A stretch of DNA of 64,000 bases from Leishmania donovani (Eukaryota > Euglenozoa > Kinetoplastea > Trypanosomatida > Trypanosomatidae). Of the stretch, positions 21,701-32,000 are shown one piece after another. The notes beneath the pieces were generated by a model. That model did not search any database, had not been told where the DNA came from, and saw only the letters and a list, made by a program, of their open reading frames with translations. The translations under genes and the position numbers were made by a program. Numbering within the stretch: position 1 is the first letter of the stretch; every line of letters begins with the position of its first letter. The stretch lies in assembly GCF_000227135.1 (NCBI RefSeq), contig NC_018230.1, forward strand, positions 325,947 through 389,946, given 5' to 3'.

Positions 21701-22674
21701 ATGTGGGCGCTTGCGCCGCGGTGTGTAGTGCCCTCCGTCAGCTGCACGAGCAGCTTCCTCTCATCACCACTGACAGGCGCGGCTGGCATTGGGACGCTAT
21801 GAGTGGCGTCATCGGCTGGCACGACCACGATGAAGGCGCGCTCCTCCGTGTTCCCCGAGACGGAGCGCTGACGCGAGGAGGAGAGGGTCGACAGGGTCGT
21901 TGGAATGAAAGTTGAGACGCCCATCGCCAGCTGGCGCAGCTCCACCAATGGCGGCGAGGGCTGCAGTCCGATTTTGCTACCGTCGCGGCCTTGGTGTTGC
22001 TGCGGCTGAGGCTGGTAGGGGTCGCGCATGTCGTCATCGTCTTCATGGTGACGCTTCATGGCGCTCGTCTCCGCCGTTGCCGCAGGCGTGAGGGAGGCGG
22101 ATGCTGAGGAGGCCGGGGTACGCACCCCGTCCGCCACTACCAGATGTAGCGGCTCTGACCCCACCGATGCCCGCGCACTCTCCGCTGCGTAGGGCGACAC
22201 CAATACCGCAGGGGACGCTAAAGGCAGTGGCGGAGCTCGGCATTCAGTGCCCCTCACCGGCGGTGTGGCGTCGGCGGCGGCGGCGCTGCTGCTACCGACG
22301 GGGGCGAGGGGAGGCGAAAAGGCATGCGCTAGGCTGCTTGCCGGGTGATGCCGTGGGGTCGCTGTCTCTGTGCCCTCGGTGCAGGGGACGGGTGCAACTC
22401 TGTCTTGGTGGCCCCTTTCAGTTGCCATGCTGCCGCTGGGGCTCACTGGAACCTTGACGTAGAGTCGCTGCGGGTGGCCACATGAGCGCACCTCTGTGTT
22501 GTACAGCTGCAGCTCATGTGGCGCGACGAGCTCTGCGATGCCGTGCGCCGCGTCCGGCGGCGGTGGCGGGGAGCGCAGGTGCAGCGGCTTGCGCGCCGTT
22601 GCCGCCTCACTCTCTGCGCGGAAAGAGCGAGGCGAGTCGGCGTCCGGCGCCTTCGATGAGGGTGGCAAGTTCAT
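15706..22674 (-). CDS. Very large low-complexity protein with a helical core
   Basis: The product is about 2322 residues from the ATG at 22674 (MNLPPSSKAPDADSPRSF). The frame extends upstream to 22818, but that part is Cys/His/Thr-rich and looks like UTR. The first 950 or so residues are disordered Ser/Ala/Pro/Glu-rich sequence. A mostly helical, charged core lies at roughly residues 955-1280 (encoded about 18840-19810), including Arg/Glu/Leu-rich coiled-coil-like stretches such as LREAIEKAEQ-type heptads around ERRELIEKAEQLGRQRLREL. After another long disordered region there are many Ser/Arg/Pro motifs (RSP, SPTR) that could be phosphorylation sites. There is no membrane segment, catalytic motif or repeat family I recognise. 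A basal-body or cytoskeletal scaffold would fit the composition, but nothing in the sequence proves it. Confidence 0.78.
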   Translation of the reverse strand: MNLPPSSKAPDADSPRSFRAESEAATARKPLHLRSPPPPPDAAHGIAELVAPHELQLYNTEVRSCGHPQRLYVKVPVSPSGSMATERGHQDRVAPVPCTEGTETATPRHHPASSLAHAFSPPLAPVGSSSAAAADATPPVRGTECRAPPLPLASPAVLVSPYAAESARASVGSEPLHLVVADGVRTPASSASASLTPAATAETSAMKRHHEDDDDMRDPYQPQPQQHQGRDGSKIGLQPSPPLVELRQLAMGVSTFIPTTLSTLSSSRQRSVSGNTEERAFIVVVPADDATHSVPMPAAPVSGDERKLLVQLTEGTTHRGASAHISPAEVHQPQEGVSSAVMPSWAGHEAAEAAEEEAMLSVHLFTTAVREEVSASSTRSVSHVRSSMERSGIDFSSATATTLPSARAECWVETEPAVPAPWQFAEHAAYTTPHSQSGPIRGSYLSSASAAPASAAPFSTGREQLVGAHLDDEAGGNGNGDNREGSSDVRSLSGSEAEAWLLDVPGQPSATAEAEQQAQLYVLQPTGAETSEVPPSSVGSDEDRPAIVPVDASRSSVARSLPRELSAVQHRDDDVNDATATAAVAELVQQQQQHARREDIAVADTCITARDGIDEVVEGSREDGVGHIAMVLTASPAVVTADARAASSPTSFSPSSRPRVRVEKGTAERTVTAAAAAHSPVEMLEDEVGKAPSALAAPESPAARGGRADDDDVDSVMPRTGALEDVVAAAAADVVANATRARQPIDESEDFSAANDFENAPQNQLADAATDGEEVVVEDVREKQHRTPIPRAAGGTVPATCVVARSSPSDHVLVSPPTQCTVLPAVPAEMIDGGYGAHAALRARDAPPSAAHTTSMWRWPPQPSPCDRIQRGHRHHLSGGEQQQSWSVASPFQRRPVARDLLADVDVMNDEEDSAWEKCRAGQPRGPVRFEGRDGQLVPQHASSSAAAPPPSPPAADVVETLVLAHRRLIADAPLHELMELEREGRRTVMLDMLQDREAVLQEKAFDFSMLSLLPAHPSAVAAAAATGSRTGTGTGASSSVASDGAAAPRRAWVPPLPPPPTSREEVERLLRMRGLSGSLSLGIVGAALFTDELLRREVVEGAEASARTILLRLCRCGADALNPYGVVAQEALARQRLMATERLEGQQVRSLENSPAAGVLEMLIIGRELALCRTMEDNERRELIEKAEQLGRQRLRELHLRGLAARLRQRELLQASMNVTLRDAIDDVLFDEVQAREELRVEAIREMTVLLESASGTVVLDAARQHQRQLQQQREDATPQSLHEKVRLSATSVKSGSSAAAGHACARPAAALEIDAPAGEDVDDGSDWELVEEVNDLSVGSDVVVFDAAEKPMRSATAAATTGAATANGFATLVADGTPDFFEWDPTSNSASSLSMRSKAGKRHPSSSQQQPPHPQQQHTSTSSPSPHVTNMTALTVTTTANTASAITTTTASSGQAAGGDSGGSAPQVKQQGVATNASGNTTSDGRRSPTTVLPSEEEQQLVQERERVNPAEVSVLLHALRCAEAAVREKHKASRQTEVTVEKGSAAPAWPQDQDNSAAVSAGNLDGGAAQSSNTLSRPSLSRQQYKVISVGDVVDASHQPRATSHSLHASTTRGPPFINRHTIPCSLTDSPRRGYAALMRKYTPQRESQSSSPLPVATAVSASSPSTSSSSSSRPYADGDVYAYDPQRTRHSRPARRAAFETHPDRRAPWEHSREDISGEEAALGLCNGSGTGAPASVYKPTLQTSAREVSPAQRRRALSALEPSHVPSASTAPLVLEVITEMRSTRTSPAADVTVSPMSSGARLSQSPTRARPPQAYAAPTAVWTKYVQEQQLVRCVRGSGAAAVDGGGQRALHTSSATPIRNGGAATHVNRDQSSCSRRRWGHAEDHTVQHVSAPQAPLLITRLPLECGPGVWMSSPRYAHGGVHVVVTTTPPRTRPAPATLADAFSQAARTGGVVHLPTTVAELLRAPQHTHLPCPAPAASARPMKGSSRQLAEDRHARRQHLIPYNYVDVFYKYRDRSPRGCAPAVPSSADALVQPPSTPSAAFISARCTAVREREIQHELRQLWQAPSPSQARRAPPSPTARVGRGGSSTRVASLPRGSSTSSGSALIATTAATWGEDEVLTDASAESEGCYFDDDDAFALRTAAAVSRAGRHRAMARRRQQQQQPCHGALRTPAWSPASPPDPPPRQQCHQSASEAASGHHGGDGGRVLPAGYRVPPAPTPCSHLLSRTPPSLSSPASPSTAVVPSVVASSWRNTPAPPAPASLWGPSRHGMLHSGRSSGGGNATRSSGDHIPRQDRRVPSSAAAPTRVVSIA

Positions 22675-23694
22675 GTCTGTTTTCGGCGTACGGGAAGCGG
22701 TGGTGGTGGTGTGTGTGGGGGGGGGAGGGAGGGCTGCGCGGGCGTCTGTATTCGTGTTGCTCGATCGCTCACAGCCACTGCAGCGTGGCGCGTGGCCCTG
22801 CAGCCCGGCCTGCAGCAATGGACGCCTTTAGGCAGGGGCAGAGGCACAGATGGCGGTGTGCCAGATGGAGGACGCGCAGAGAGATGGGGGTGGCCACGCT
22901 AAATTCATAGCAACGGGGGCCAGCAGACACACACACACACACGCACAGACACAGACACAGAGGCTGATGAGCCCGCTGCTGGTGGGTGGTGTTGGATGTG
23001 ACACCGCGGTTGTGGCGGTAGTCGCTGACTTCGATTCTTTGTCATGCGCAGATGCGCGATACGGGCTCAGAGGGGAAGGAGAGGCGGAGGAGGGGAGGGG
23101 GAAGGGGGGGAGCGGCAGTGAGTCGTTGTCGGGATCATCATGGCACTCGCGGTGACGGACCGCGGCACACGCGCGTAGGCACTTCGTCGTGTGCATAAAC
23201 ATGTGCGTTCGCTTCATTGAGGTGGTGAGTGGAAGAGGCTCGATCCCTATGTGCGACCCCGCAAAGACCGACCGGCGGACGGACGCAGAGACATATGCCG
23301 CAGCAGACGCGCACATGCCCCCCTCCCCCGCTCTCTCCACGAGGAGGTCGGTGAGATGTGTCGCTATAAATGTCGGTGGCCAGGTCCTGGATGGTGTTAC
23401 GTCGCAGCGACCAGCAAGGTGGGGTGGGGGTGGGCAGAGCTGGAGGCAGGAGTCATGCTCAGATGGCTGGGCCTGTGCACTGCTGTGCCGACGCGTGTCT
23501 CTACGACCGCATCGCACCACGCAGACGGTGCTGGTGGTAGTGGGGGGGGGGCTGTAGCAGGGCCGAGCGGCGCTTGCGTTTTGCTCTGCGGCAAACAAAA
23601 ACCGACGCGTGGAGGAGAGAAAGCCGAAGTGTGCCCTCACACTTCTGAATAGGCCCGGAAAGCGAGAGGGAAGGGGCGACTGTGGAGCGCGTGC
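22675..23694. other. Intergenic spacer
   Basis: This stretch is non-coding. A G-rich run (about 22717-22729) reads as poly-C on the coding strand some 45 bases above the start at 22674. A CA repeat lies at 22927-22942 and another G-rich run near 23070-23115. No gene is supported. Confidence 0.5.
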
Positions 23695-26600
23695 TCAGAT
23701 GCCGAGCGCTGCCGCGTCAGCTGCCTCGTACACGCGTCGCAGCATGTGGACAAGGCGACGATCCTGCAGGCTGCCAGGAACCACGAGCAGCTCCAGCCGA
23801 CGAAGGAAGGCGAGAAGCCCCGCGAGACCGAGGAAACTCTTTTCGATGGCCTTTCCACCCGCGTCCACGGCGGCGACCTTCTCCCTGTAGCTCGCACTAT
23901 CCCGGTTGCCTTCAACAGGTATGCGAAGCAGCTCGCATAGAATCTCCAGCACAGTGTGAGGTAGCGTGCGCTGCAGAATCGCCTGCGTGGCGGCGGCCGC
24001 GCCCTTGTGCTCAGACGCCACCGTCGACATTGCTGCGTCATTCTCACTGCGGTCGGCATCTCCACGAGTGTGTGAGTAAGGCAGCAACATGAGGTTCGCC
24101 AAGCACTCGCCCAGCACCTCCCGCAGCCGCGTCTGCGACGCCGGCTCGCCGTCGTGCTGCAGCGCCCGCCACCCGGTGCGGTGCACCCGCGCACCAAACA
24201 AGGTTGTTATGTGGTGTCGCCGCTGCCAGCTGCTCGGCATCAGCACGAGTGTGTCTTCTCCCTCGGTACACAGGGGGTCCCCTGACGACGACGACGCCGA
24301 CGACCGCGGCACCACGCAGTCGAAGAGGTGCTGGAGGTACCCCAGCCATAGCCGCAGCAGCCCGCGTGGCTGACAGGCATAGCCGAAGACGCAGCTGTGC
24401 ACCGTCGTCACGAGAGCGCGGAAGGCGGTGATGTCCTCCGAAGTGCAGAAGGTGACGGTGCGGCCAACGAACTCGCCCACCTCGTCCTCACGCGCCATGC
24501 GATGCTGCTCCTCCAGCGCAGCGCGGAGGCCGTGGAGGGCGCGGCCGCAGCTGCGGTAGGCACCGACCACCATCAGCAGCCCGCACGGCGCTGAGGCGAG
24601 AGAGGCGGAGGCGAGGCGGCCGTGGCGGGCGAGAGCCGCAGCGAAGCGCGCGTCCATGGCGTCCTCAGAAAGGCAGGGCAGTGCTGTTAACGTGGGGTTG
24701 TGCGCGTCAGCGGCAGCGAAGGCCGACGCCGCTTCGTCTCCGCGGTGCGCGAGGAGCGGGTTGTCTCGGCGGCACTGCGCGTCGATCTGCGCCGTCTCTC
24801 TGGCCAGGGCTGCTGCACCTCCGCCGCTCCGCGCAGCTAGGGAGCCCACCTCAGCGAGGCCAGAGAAGTCCCACGGCGAGGCCACGGCAGTCGCCGAGGA
24901 TGCTGGCGGCGCTGACGTGCTCGCAAGCTCGGCAGCACCGAACCACGCCGCCATCTCCGTCACCGTCGCCGCCCCGTTAGCCGATAGCCGCCCTTGGTGC
25001 CGCGTGCAGTGACGCAGACACAGGGCTGTGTGCCGCTGCACCGTGACATAGACCTCTTCCAAGTTCCACGGGAGCGAGGCGAGACCGCTGGCAAGGAGCA
25101 ACAGAATATCCTCGGCGACAGCGGTGTCTGCCCACACCGGCGACGCCTCTGTCGCTATGTATGGTAGAGAGCGGTCTGCGCTACCCCGCTCGACTTCACC
25201 GTCGTGCTGCCTACTCCCTAAGAGAGTCATGAGCGGCAGGAGGTAAGACGCGAGCAGCGCCTCATCCTCGCGCGCCACGCGACCTCGCCGCTCCAGCTGC
25301 AGCAGCACACCATGCGTCAGCAGCATCCACAAGCGCGTGTCACGACGCAGGAGGCACACAAGCGGCTGCTGGGGGGGCGGTGGCGTCGTCTTTGTGGCTG
25401 AGCGGGAAGCTGCGGCTCGGGACGGAGAGGAACCGGCGGAGCTTCCGTCTGGCGGGCCCATCAGGAGATGGTAGAGCCGCCGCACAGAGAGGGTGAAGAG
25501 TCGCTGCCGTTCGGGGCGGAGAATAAAGAAACAGCTCTGGTCGTACACGGCGTAGAAGTCTGCGGCGATGTCACACAACGCCGCCGTCCATGTGTCGTTG
25601 CTAGCACTGCTGCTGCTCGCCGCAAACTCCCCCGCAGGGCTGTGCACGAGGGCGGCAAGAAAACGTGCCGTAGCAGCGCCATCATCCGCGTCGTTTCTGC
25701 CACGGACGTCGTCGCTGGCACCCCCGCTGCCGTCACACGTTTTCGACACTGGCGCGGTCGCGGTGATCGGTGCTGCAGTGCTGCTTGACAGCGGCAGCAG
25801 CGACGGCGAAGTGGCGCGGCGCCGCCCATGCGTCAACGCCTGTTCCATGCAGTGGAAGGCATCCGTCATTACAGCGGACAGATGCCGCCCACGACGCCGC
25901 CAGTGGCGATGGAACTGCGCGGAAAACGACCCGGCTGCCACCTCGGCTGAGCCGCTCGCTCCAAGGGTGTCGCCGGCCTGCTCTGTGCCAGTGGTGCTCA
26001 TCCACGACGCCTCCTCGGGTACCTGCACTCGCAGCAGCGTCGGGTACAGCTGCCACAGGTACACACCGGCCTGGGTGTGCAGCCCTGACTTTCTCTGATG
26101 CGGGCCCATGGCGGCGGCGGGTGCATGTTCTAGAGATGCAGCCAAGCACTGAGAAAATGCATCCTGCAGCGCGACCACGTTGTGCGCAACCGTCTGCAGA
26201 GCGGAGGGGACCGTGAAGGTGGAGCTGTGCAGGCCGCCGCTGCGGAGGGCGAGAGCAGCCTCTCCGTACACACGTAGCGTGTCGCGCAGCTCTGCAGTGA
26301 AGGCACGAACGGTGCCCTCCAGGAGCCGTCTGTACAAGAGTTCAGTGGCGCATGCCGGTGGCGCATCGGTGACTGCCGTCGTGAATGCACTGGCGCATGC
26401 TCCGACCGGCGCGTGCTCGTCGGCGCGCTTTTCGCTCAGTGCTGCCATCAGCGTCGTCTCTACCGAGGCGAGCAGCGTGGAGCACCACAGCCAGTGCGTC
26501 TCGGATAGCGCGTGCTGCTTCACGTCTGCCGCGAGCCGCAGTCGACGCCAGTGCGCCTGCTGCGCCGCCGCCAGCCGACGCACGCCCGCCTTCTCCAGGT

Positions 26601-28323
26601 CTTCCTCTTCCAAAGCACGCGCCAGCACTTCGCTTGTGTAGAGGTCCGCGCCGTAGTAGCCGTGGAGGACGTACCAGCACCGCCACACCAGGTGCGCCTG
26701 CCGTTGCGCCGCCGAGCTCACAGCAGCACGCAGGGCCGCGAATGACTCCACAGCGGTGATGCGCGGGACGCCACTGCGCGGCGCGCTGCGTCGCGGTGGC
26801 GGCTCAACTCGGATGCGCTTCTCAGCAGGCGCCTTCTCCTCTGCATTATCCTCTGCCATCACACTACTGCTGCTGCTGCTGTCGCAGTCGGCGCGCGTCT
26901 CGTGACCCCCGCAGCGGTATACCACCTGAGCTGCGCGCTGAACGTCTGCCTCCGTCAGCGAACTCGCCCACTCTGCCCATGCAGCTCTCGCGCGGCCGAG
27001 CAGTCGTATGATGAGGCAGGCGAGGATGGCGTAGCTGCCTTGGCCGAGCACCATGAAGGACTGCGCTGCCTTGGCAAGGGCGCCAGTGAAATACAGCATC
27101 TCCCCGGTGTGCTGCCGCTGCTGATCGCGCATCGCCGCCTGGCGTCCGTTTAGTGCCTTCAGCGTCGCTGACGCGTCAGATGGCGGCGCTGCTGCTGCGG
27201 CAGCCACCAGCTGGACGAGGTCGTCCGACCACGACTGCTCCTTACGCAGTGCCTCGCGCACGCTGGCTTTGCCAAGAGCACCGAGCAGCTCGTGCATGGT
27301 GACGGAGCCGTCACGCTCAAGGACCGTCGTGGCGGACCGCGACGACGAGGATGACGGTATTGGTGCCGTCGTGGTTGTTGCCGCGGCGCCTACAGCAGGA
27401 GGGGCAGCAGCGCGCTGCTGTGTCCACTGCGTGTACATAGGGACAAGCAGGTAGCGCAGCCACAGCAGCGGGGCATCCTGCACGAGGTGCTCGGCGAGGG
27501 TCGTGACAGGCGCCTCTCCAGTTGACGCCAGTTGCAGCTGTGGTGGAGGGTAGTCGTGGTGGAGCGGCAGGCGGAGCTGCAGCGCCTCGAGCGCCTGCTG
27601 CATCATGAACGTCCAGCTCGGTGACGGCACCGGTACCGGCGCGTTGCTACTACTCACAACAGCACTCGCCGCCGCTTCTACCCTCTCTGCTTCACTGTGG
27701 CGACTCGGCGGTGGGTGGGGCAGAGGGGCGCCCTGACCGCTCAGCTGAGGCTCGACGAAACTCTCACCGTGCGTCCCCTCGATTTCTTCGCGCCCGAGTG
27801 CCGTCGCGGCCGCTGTCTCGACGTTGGCGACGCCTGTCGCGCTACTGCCACCGGGCTCGACCGCCACCGCCGCTTCATCAGTGCTTCCATCCTCTTCGTC
27901 GTCTTCGACGTCGCCCAAGCGCACCCACTGCTGCACCATCCACGACGGGTAGTCGCCGCCCCAGAGCATCGCCGTTGTCTCTTTAATGAATCGCGCGTGT
28001 GGCCCTTCGTGCAGCGTGTCCGCAACTGCCACAGGCGACGTCGATGCCGACGACGGTGCACATGACGATAATGCTGCTGCAGTGGCCATCGACACGGATG
28101 ACTCGATGGCGGCCCATAGCAGCGGCAGCTCCGAAAGCTCCGCGTCTTCCACGGCTGCGTGTGGTCCAGTGGTGGCGACACGCTGGAGGCGGGACAGAAG
28201 GCTCGTCGCTGCTGTCGTTGCCGTGGCAGCAGGGTCGCCTGCCGCGCCGGGCTCAGCGCTGGAGGAGGGCAGAGGGCGCTCGCGTGGTGGCGAGGAGGAG
28301 ACGTGTGATCGGCTGCTCTTCAT
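23695..28323 (-). CDS. Large mostly helical protein, unrecognised
   Basis: The product is 1542 residues from the ATG at 28323 (MKSSRSHVSSSPPRERPL). The frame is open upstream to 28560, but that segment resembles UTR. After a low-complexity N-terminus of about 150 residues the chain is dominated by long amphipathic helices rich in Ala, Leu and Arg, broken by acidic or Ser-rich insertions. A conspicuously hydrophobic stretch (VLGQGSYAILACLIIRLLG) lies near residue 450. Trp-rich helices follow (HLVWRCWYVLHGYYGADLY, HWLWCSTLLASVETTLM). The C-terminus is helical up to its last residues. All-helical solenoids of this size occur in nucleoporins, exportin-like and scaffold proteins, so those are the classes to test. 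No specific motif allows a choice, and I give no function. Confidence 0.78.
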   Translation of the reverse strand: MKSSRSHVSSSPPRERPLPSSSAEPGAAGDPAATATTAATSLLSRLQRVATTGPHAAVEDAELSELPLLWAAIESSVSMATAAALSSCAPSSASTSPVAVADTLHEGPHARFIKETTAMLWGGDYPSWMVQQWVRLGDVEDDEEDGSTDEAAVAVEPGGSSATGVANVETAAATALGREEIEGTHGESFVEPQLSGQGAPLPHPPPSRHSEAERVEAAASAVVSSSNAPVPVPSPSWTFMMQQALEALQLRLPLHHDYPPPQLQLASTGEAPVTTLAEHLVQDAPLLWLRYLLVPMYTQWTQQRAAAPPAVGAAATTTTAPIPSSSSSRSATTVLERDGSVTMHELLGALGKASVREALRKEQSWSDDLVQLVAAAAAAPPSDASATLKALNGRQAAMRDQQRQHTGEMLYFTGALAKAAQSFMVLGQGSYAILACLIIRLLGRARAAWAEWASSLTEADVQRAAQVVYRCGGHETRADCDSSSSSSVMAEDNAEEKAPAEKRIRVEPPPRRSAPRSGVPRITAVESFAALRAAVSSAAQRQAHLVWRCWYVLHGYYGADLYTSEVLARALEEEDLEKAGVRRLAAAQQAHWRRLRLAADVKQHALSETHWLWCSTLLASVETTLMAALSEKRADEHAPVGACASAFTTAVTDAPPACATELLYRRLLEGTVRAFTAELRDTLRVYGEAALALRSGGLHSSTFTVPSALQTVAHNVVALQDAFSQCLAASLEHAPAAAMGPHQRKSGLHTQAGVYLWQLYPTLLRVQVPEEASWMSTTGTEQAGDTLGASGSAEVAAGSFSAQFHRHWRRRGRHLSAVMTDAFHCMEQALTHGRRRATSPSLLPLSSSTAAPITATAPVSKTCDGSGGASDDVRGRNDADDGAATARFLAALVHSPAGEFAASSSSASNDTWTAALCDIAADFYAVYDQSCFFILRPERQRLFTLSVRRLYHLLMGPPDGSSAGSSPSRAAASRSATKTTPPPPQQPLVCLLRRDTRLWMLLTHGVLLQLERRGRVAREDEALLASYLLPLMTLLGSRQHDGEVERGSADRSLPYIATEASPVWADTAVAEDILLLLASGLASLPWNLEEVYVTVQRHTALCLRHCTRHQGRLSANGAATVTEMAAWFGAAELASTSAPPASSATAVASPWDFSGLAEVGSLAARSGGGAAALARETAQIDAQCRRDNPLLAHRGDEAASAFAAADAHNPTLTALPCLSEDAMDARFAAALARHGRLASASLASAPCGLLMVVGAYRSCGRALHGLRAALEEQHRMAREDEVGEFVGRTVTFCTSEDITAFRALVTTVHSCVFGYACQPRGLLRLWLGYLQHLFDCVVPRSSASSSSGDPLCTEGEDTLVLMPSSWQRRHHITTLFGARVHRTGWRALQHDGEPASQTRLREVLGECLANLMLLPYSHTRGDADRSENDAAMSTVASEHKGAAAATQAILQRTLPHTVLEILCELLRIPVEGNRDSASYREKVAAVDAGGKAIEKSFLGLAGLLAFLRRLELLVVPGSLQDRRLVHMLRRVYEAADAAALGI

Positions 28324-29029
28324 GACGGCACTCCACCCCTTCTTCACTGTGTCGGTGGGAGAGTGAGCACTGTGTTTCTTCGTGCTTCGGACACGCCTGC
28401 GGTCTCTCTCCTGGCCAGACGGCGTTAGATGAGCGCACACGTGCAACGATCGCTCGCAGCTGCGGATACGCTTGCAACCGGTGTGTATCGGGTGTTGGAA
28501 GAGACGGAGAAACGGAGAAGAGGGAGTCCATTCCGAATGAGTAGCATGAGTGCACCCCACGGTGGCGTGCGTGTGCGTGACGCATATTTTGCTGGCGGAG
28601 GCGGCTGACCGGAAAACTCACCGCCGCCGCCTTCAACCAGCTCTTTCTCTTTCGTCGCTATGCCCGCTGCCTCCCGCCTCACCAGACACGCGCGTGGCGG
28701 CCAGACAAGACGCCGCGCGGGCAGTGCGGCATCGAGCGCCAGGGGGACAACGGGGGGGGGAGGGTGCCGAGGAGAGGTGATGGTATGAGAAGGGGGCGGC
28801 GCAGAGGCGGACAGGGGCGGTCACCCATGCTCTGGATGAGCAGACGAGCCGCCACCTCCAGTCACGGTGTGCCGTGTCTTCTTGTGCGCGTATGCTTGTT
28901 CGCTGATGCGCGAGTTTCTATGACTGCGTAGAGTTGTCTCCAGGCGTGATCACATGCATCTGGAGCCTGTAATGCACATCTGTGTGTCGCCGGACTCTGA
29001 GGGGAGTCGGCGCTACGACAGCTGCAGCG
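28324..29029. other. Intergenic spacer
   Basis: This stretch is non-coding. Purine-rich stretches on the plus strand near 28485-28525 and 28740-28815 read as pyrimidine tracts on the coding strand above the 1542-residue gene. A G10 run lies near 28750. No gene is supported. Confidence 0.5.
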
Positions 29030-32000
29030 CTAGACGCTACGCAGGCTCTCTTTCAACTGATCCACGTACTGCTGCAGTAGCTTTTCGCGGCCGTCGCCGA
29101 CGAGCAGCGCCACGTATCGCAGGCACGTCTTCGCGTCTCCCATGAGGTGTACCTGCCGCAGCACGTCGGAGCGCTCCGCCACCTCGCGCGCCCAAGCCCG
29201 CTCGTCGGCCTCCGTGTTTCCGCCACGACGGGCGACAACTTGCATGCTGCGATCCGTCCGACCTTCGAGCTCAGCCTTGCTGAAGCCGTAGTAGACGACC
29301 ACGTCCATCGGCACATATGTGTCCTGCAACATGCCGCTGTCCTGGATGATCTGCACGCACCGGCGCCGCTCCTGTAGGTACGTCGGTGGCAGCTCACGGC
29401 TCGACTCGGGCACGGGCATGCGTTTCTGCCGCTGCGCCTCAAGGAGGTCGACGATGGTCTGCAACGCGTCTTGCAGCGCATCTGTGTCGTCGTGGAGCTG
29501 CTGCACCCACCCCCTCACGCGCGCACGCTGAGCGTCGTCGATGTGCACCGGTCGCAAGGAAGGGCTTCTCGCACCCGCAGACGATGCCACCAACGGTGCA
29601 GCGGCGCCGCTCTCCGCCCCTCTGCCACCAACGCTGCTACTGCGTGCAGCGCTCGATGCGACTGCAGCGGCGGAGGTCGACCTCGACTGACTCGACGGCT
29701 TCGACGCGGACGCATTCCTGCGCGAAGGCATGCGCTGATAGCGCTGCCGCTGTCCTTTCTGCGTTTCACCACCGACACCGGGTGAGGGGCTTCTCTGGCT
29801 GCGGCTCCGTGGGTAGATAGCCGTCACATCCACCTCGGCCGGCTCTCTGTAGTCCTGCGGTGTGGGGTAGCGGTGCGCTTGTGCGGTAGGGCTCGGATGC
29901 CTCCGAATCGATTTCGGTGGCATTCGCAGGTGAGCAGAGTGCGGCGGATCGTTCACACGGTAGGGCTGGGCATCATCGTGGATGATGGATGCGGTGGTGT
30001 TCAACGACGCTACTACCCGCGCTTGTGGATCCTTGGAGATGGGCGAGCACTCAATCTCCGCATCTTCCTGGGCACGCGGCTGACGCTGATCCGCGACGTG
30101 CAGCGCCGCGTAAGAGCCGCTGGCGCCTCGTGCGGCTTCTCCCGAGAAACGCCCTCTTGCGTCGCCTGCGTAGAGTGCCGCCAGCGCAGCGTCATCGCCG
30201 TCGCGGTGTGTGCGCCTTGCCGACTGTCCACGAGTCACCACAGCTCGGCCGTGGTGAACACCACCACCGTTGGAAGCCGGGCTTGGCGCGCGACCAGCAC
30301 TCGCAGTGCGGCGCTGCAGCGCCTGCTGCTGCTGTTGCGATGGTGGGCCTGCCGAGGCTTCCGCGGCCAGCGACTGCGGTGGCTTCGCTGATGGATCACG
30401 TCGCAGCCGCGCTGCGCGTGGCTTGTATCGGCGGAGGAGTTCAGCATCCGTCTTGTCCTGCACCCCGCCCTCCGTCGACGCGCGCTGTCGCTTCTCCGGC
30501 GAGGCGGCCGTGTACCCCATCACATCTGCCATCGGGTTCTCCATCCGCTCCGGGTGTGCCACGCCGCCGTAGGCGTTGCGCTCCACCGAACCATGGCGAG
30601 CCATCAGGTTGCTCGCGGTCACACCGGCTGCATCGCTGCTACCACCGCCAGCGTCGGGCAGAGCACTGTGGTTCCCTTGCAGATGTTGTTGTTGCGCTGT
30701 CGTCATGCGGCGCACGATGGTGTCCTCGAGGTACTTGCGTGACTCCTCGGCCAGCTGTTTCACAACTGCTCCTCGCAGCAGCCGCCCGTTGGAAGTCAGT
30801 CGCCGCTCCCGCACCGCCTGCGCCTGCGCCTCCTTCTCCCTCCGCGTCTGCGCCAGCTGCTGGGCTGCGTGTTGGCTGCGTACAGAGTCGCCGTAGCCCG
30901 TCGGAGCCGTCACCCCGCGCGTTAGCATGTGCAGGAGATTCATCGACCGCTCATCCGCAACATCCTCGTCCCCGGCGGCAAACGGTGCCGGCCGACTGCC
31001 CTCCCGCCGTCTCGACGACGTGAACGCGACTGACGACATGGTAGAGCCGTCAACAGAGGCGCTGCTACCGGCCTTGGCCGCGTGTGAAAGCAGCGACGGC
31101 GATGCACCAGCACCGCTGCCGACACGAAGCGTCTCTGTGCGCGCGTACGGCTGCGTGTTGTTGATCATGTTCGGCTGTCGACCCCAGCTGCGTTGTGCAA
31201 GGGCCCTGTCTGCCAGACACGAGTTCGCCATGCGGTGCTCATCGACGACGAGCAGGGTGGGGCAGAGGTTGCGCAACACGGCCATGAAGCCCGGCTTGCC
31301 CGACTCCATGATAGGGTTGCCGCGCAGCAGCAGGTGTCGCAGGGCCGAGCACAGCGACAGCATCCGGAGCGACGCCCAGGTGCGTAGCTCGTTGTACGTG
31401 AGGTCGAGTGTCTCGAGAAGGACGAGGTGGGCGACGCCCTCGACCGCAGTGATGCCGTTGTGACCCAGGAAGAGATGCGCCACGCTGAGGTTCTTCTCGA
31501 GCCCGCTGATGGAGCGCAAACGGTTGCGGCGCGCGTTCAGCACTGTCAACATCTTACACCCCTGCAGCCCGCTCAGCTCCGTCAGGTTGTTGACGCTGAC
31601 GTCAAGGCGCAGCAGCGTCGCCGGCAGCGCGCAGAGGGCGGTGAGATGATTGCGACTCAGGTTAAGGACCGTTATAGCGTTGTACGTCGTCCCGCCCAGC
31701 AGCGCAGACGGCAGCTTCGCGCTCGTTGCTGCATCCACGCTGGCCTCGCCGCCGTGCGAGACGGACCCGTGCAGCTGCTGCTCCGCGGCACTCTTGTAAG
31801 CCTCGAGCACATCCCACACAGTTAGAGCACCTCCGAACATGCGTGCCTCACGTAGTGCGCCGTCGCGGGTCATGAGGGCAGAGAGGTCCAGAACGCTATC
31901 CAGCACCGGGCTGAGGTTCGCGGTTAAGTCGATCTGATCGTTGCGGTCTACGAAGGGCTCCCGCGATGCAGCGTCCGCCTTGGCTGGGGTAGAGGCCACA

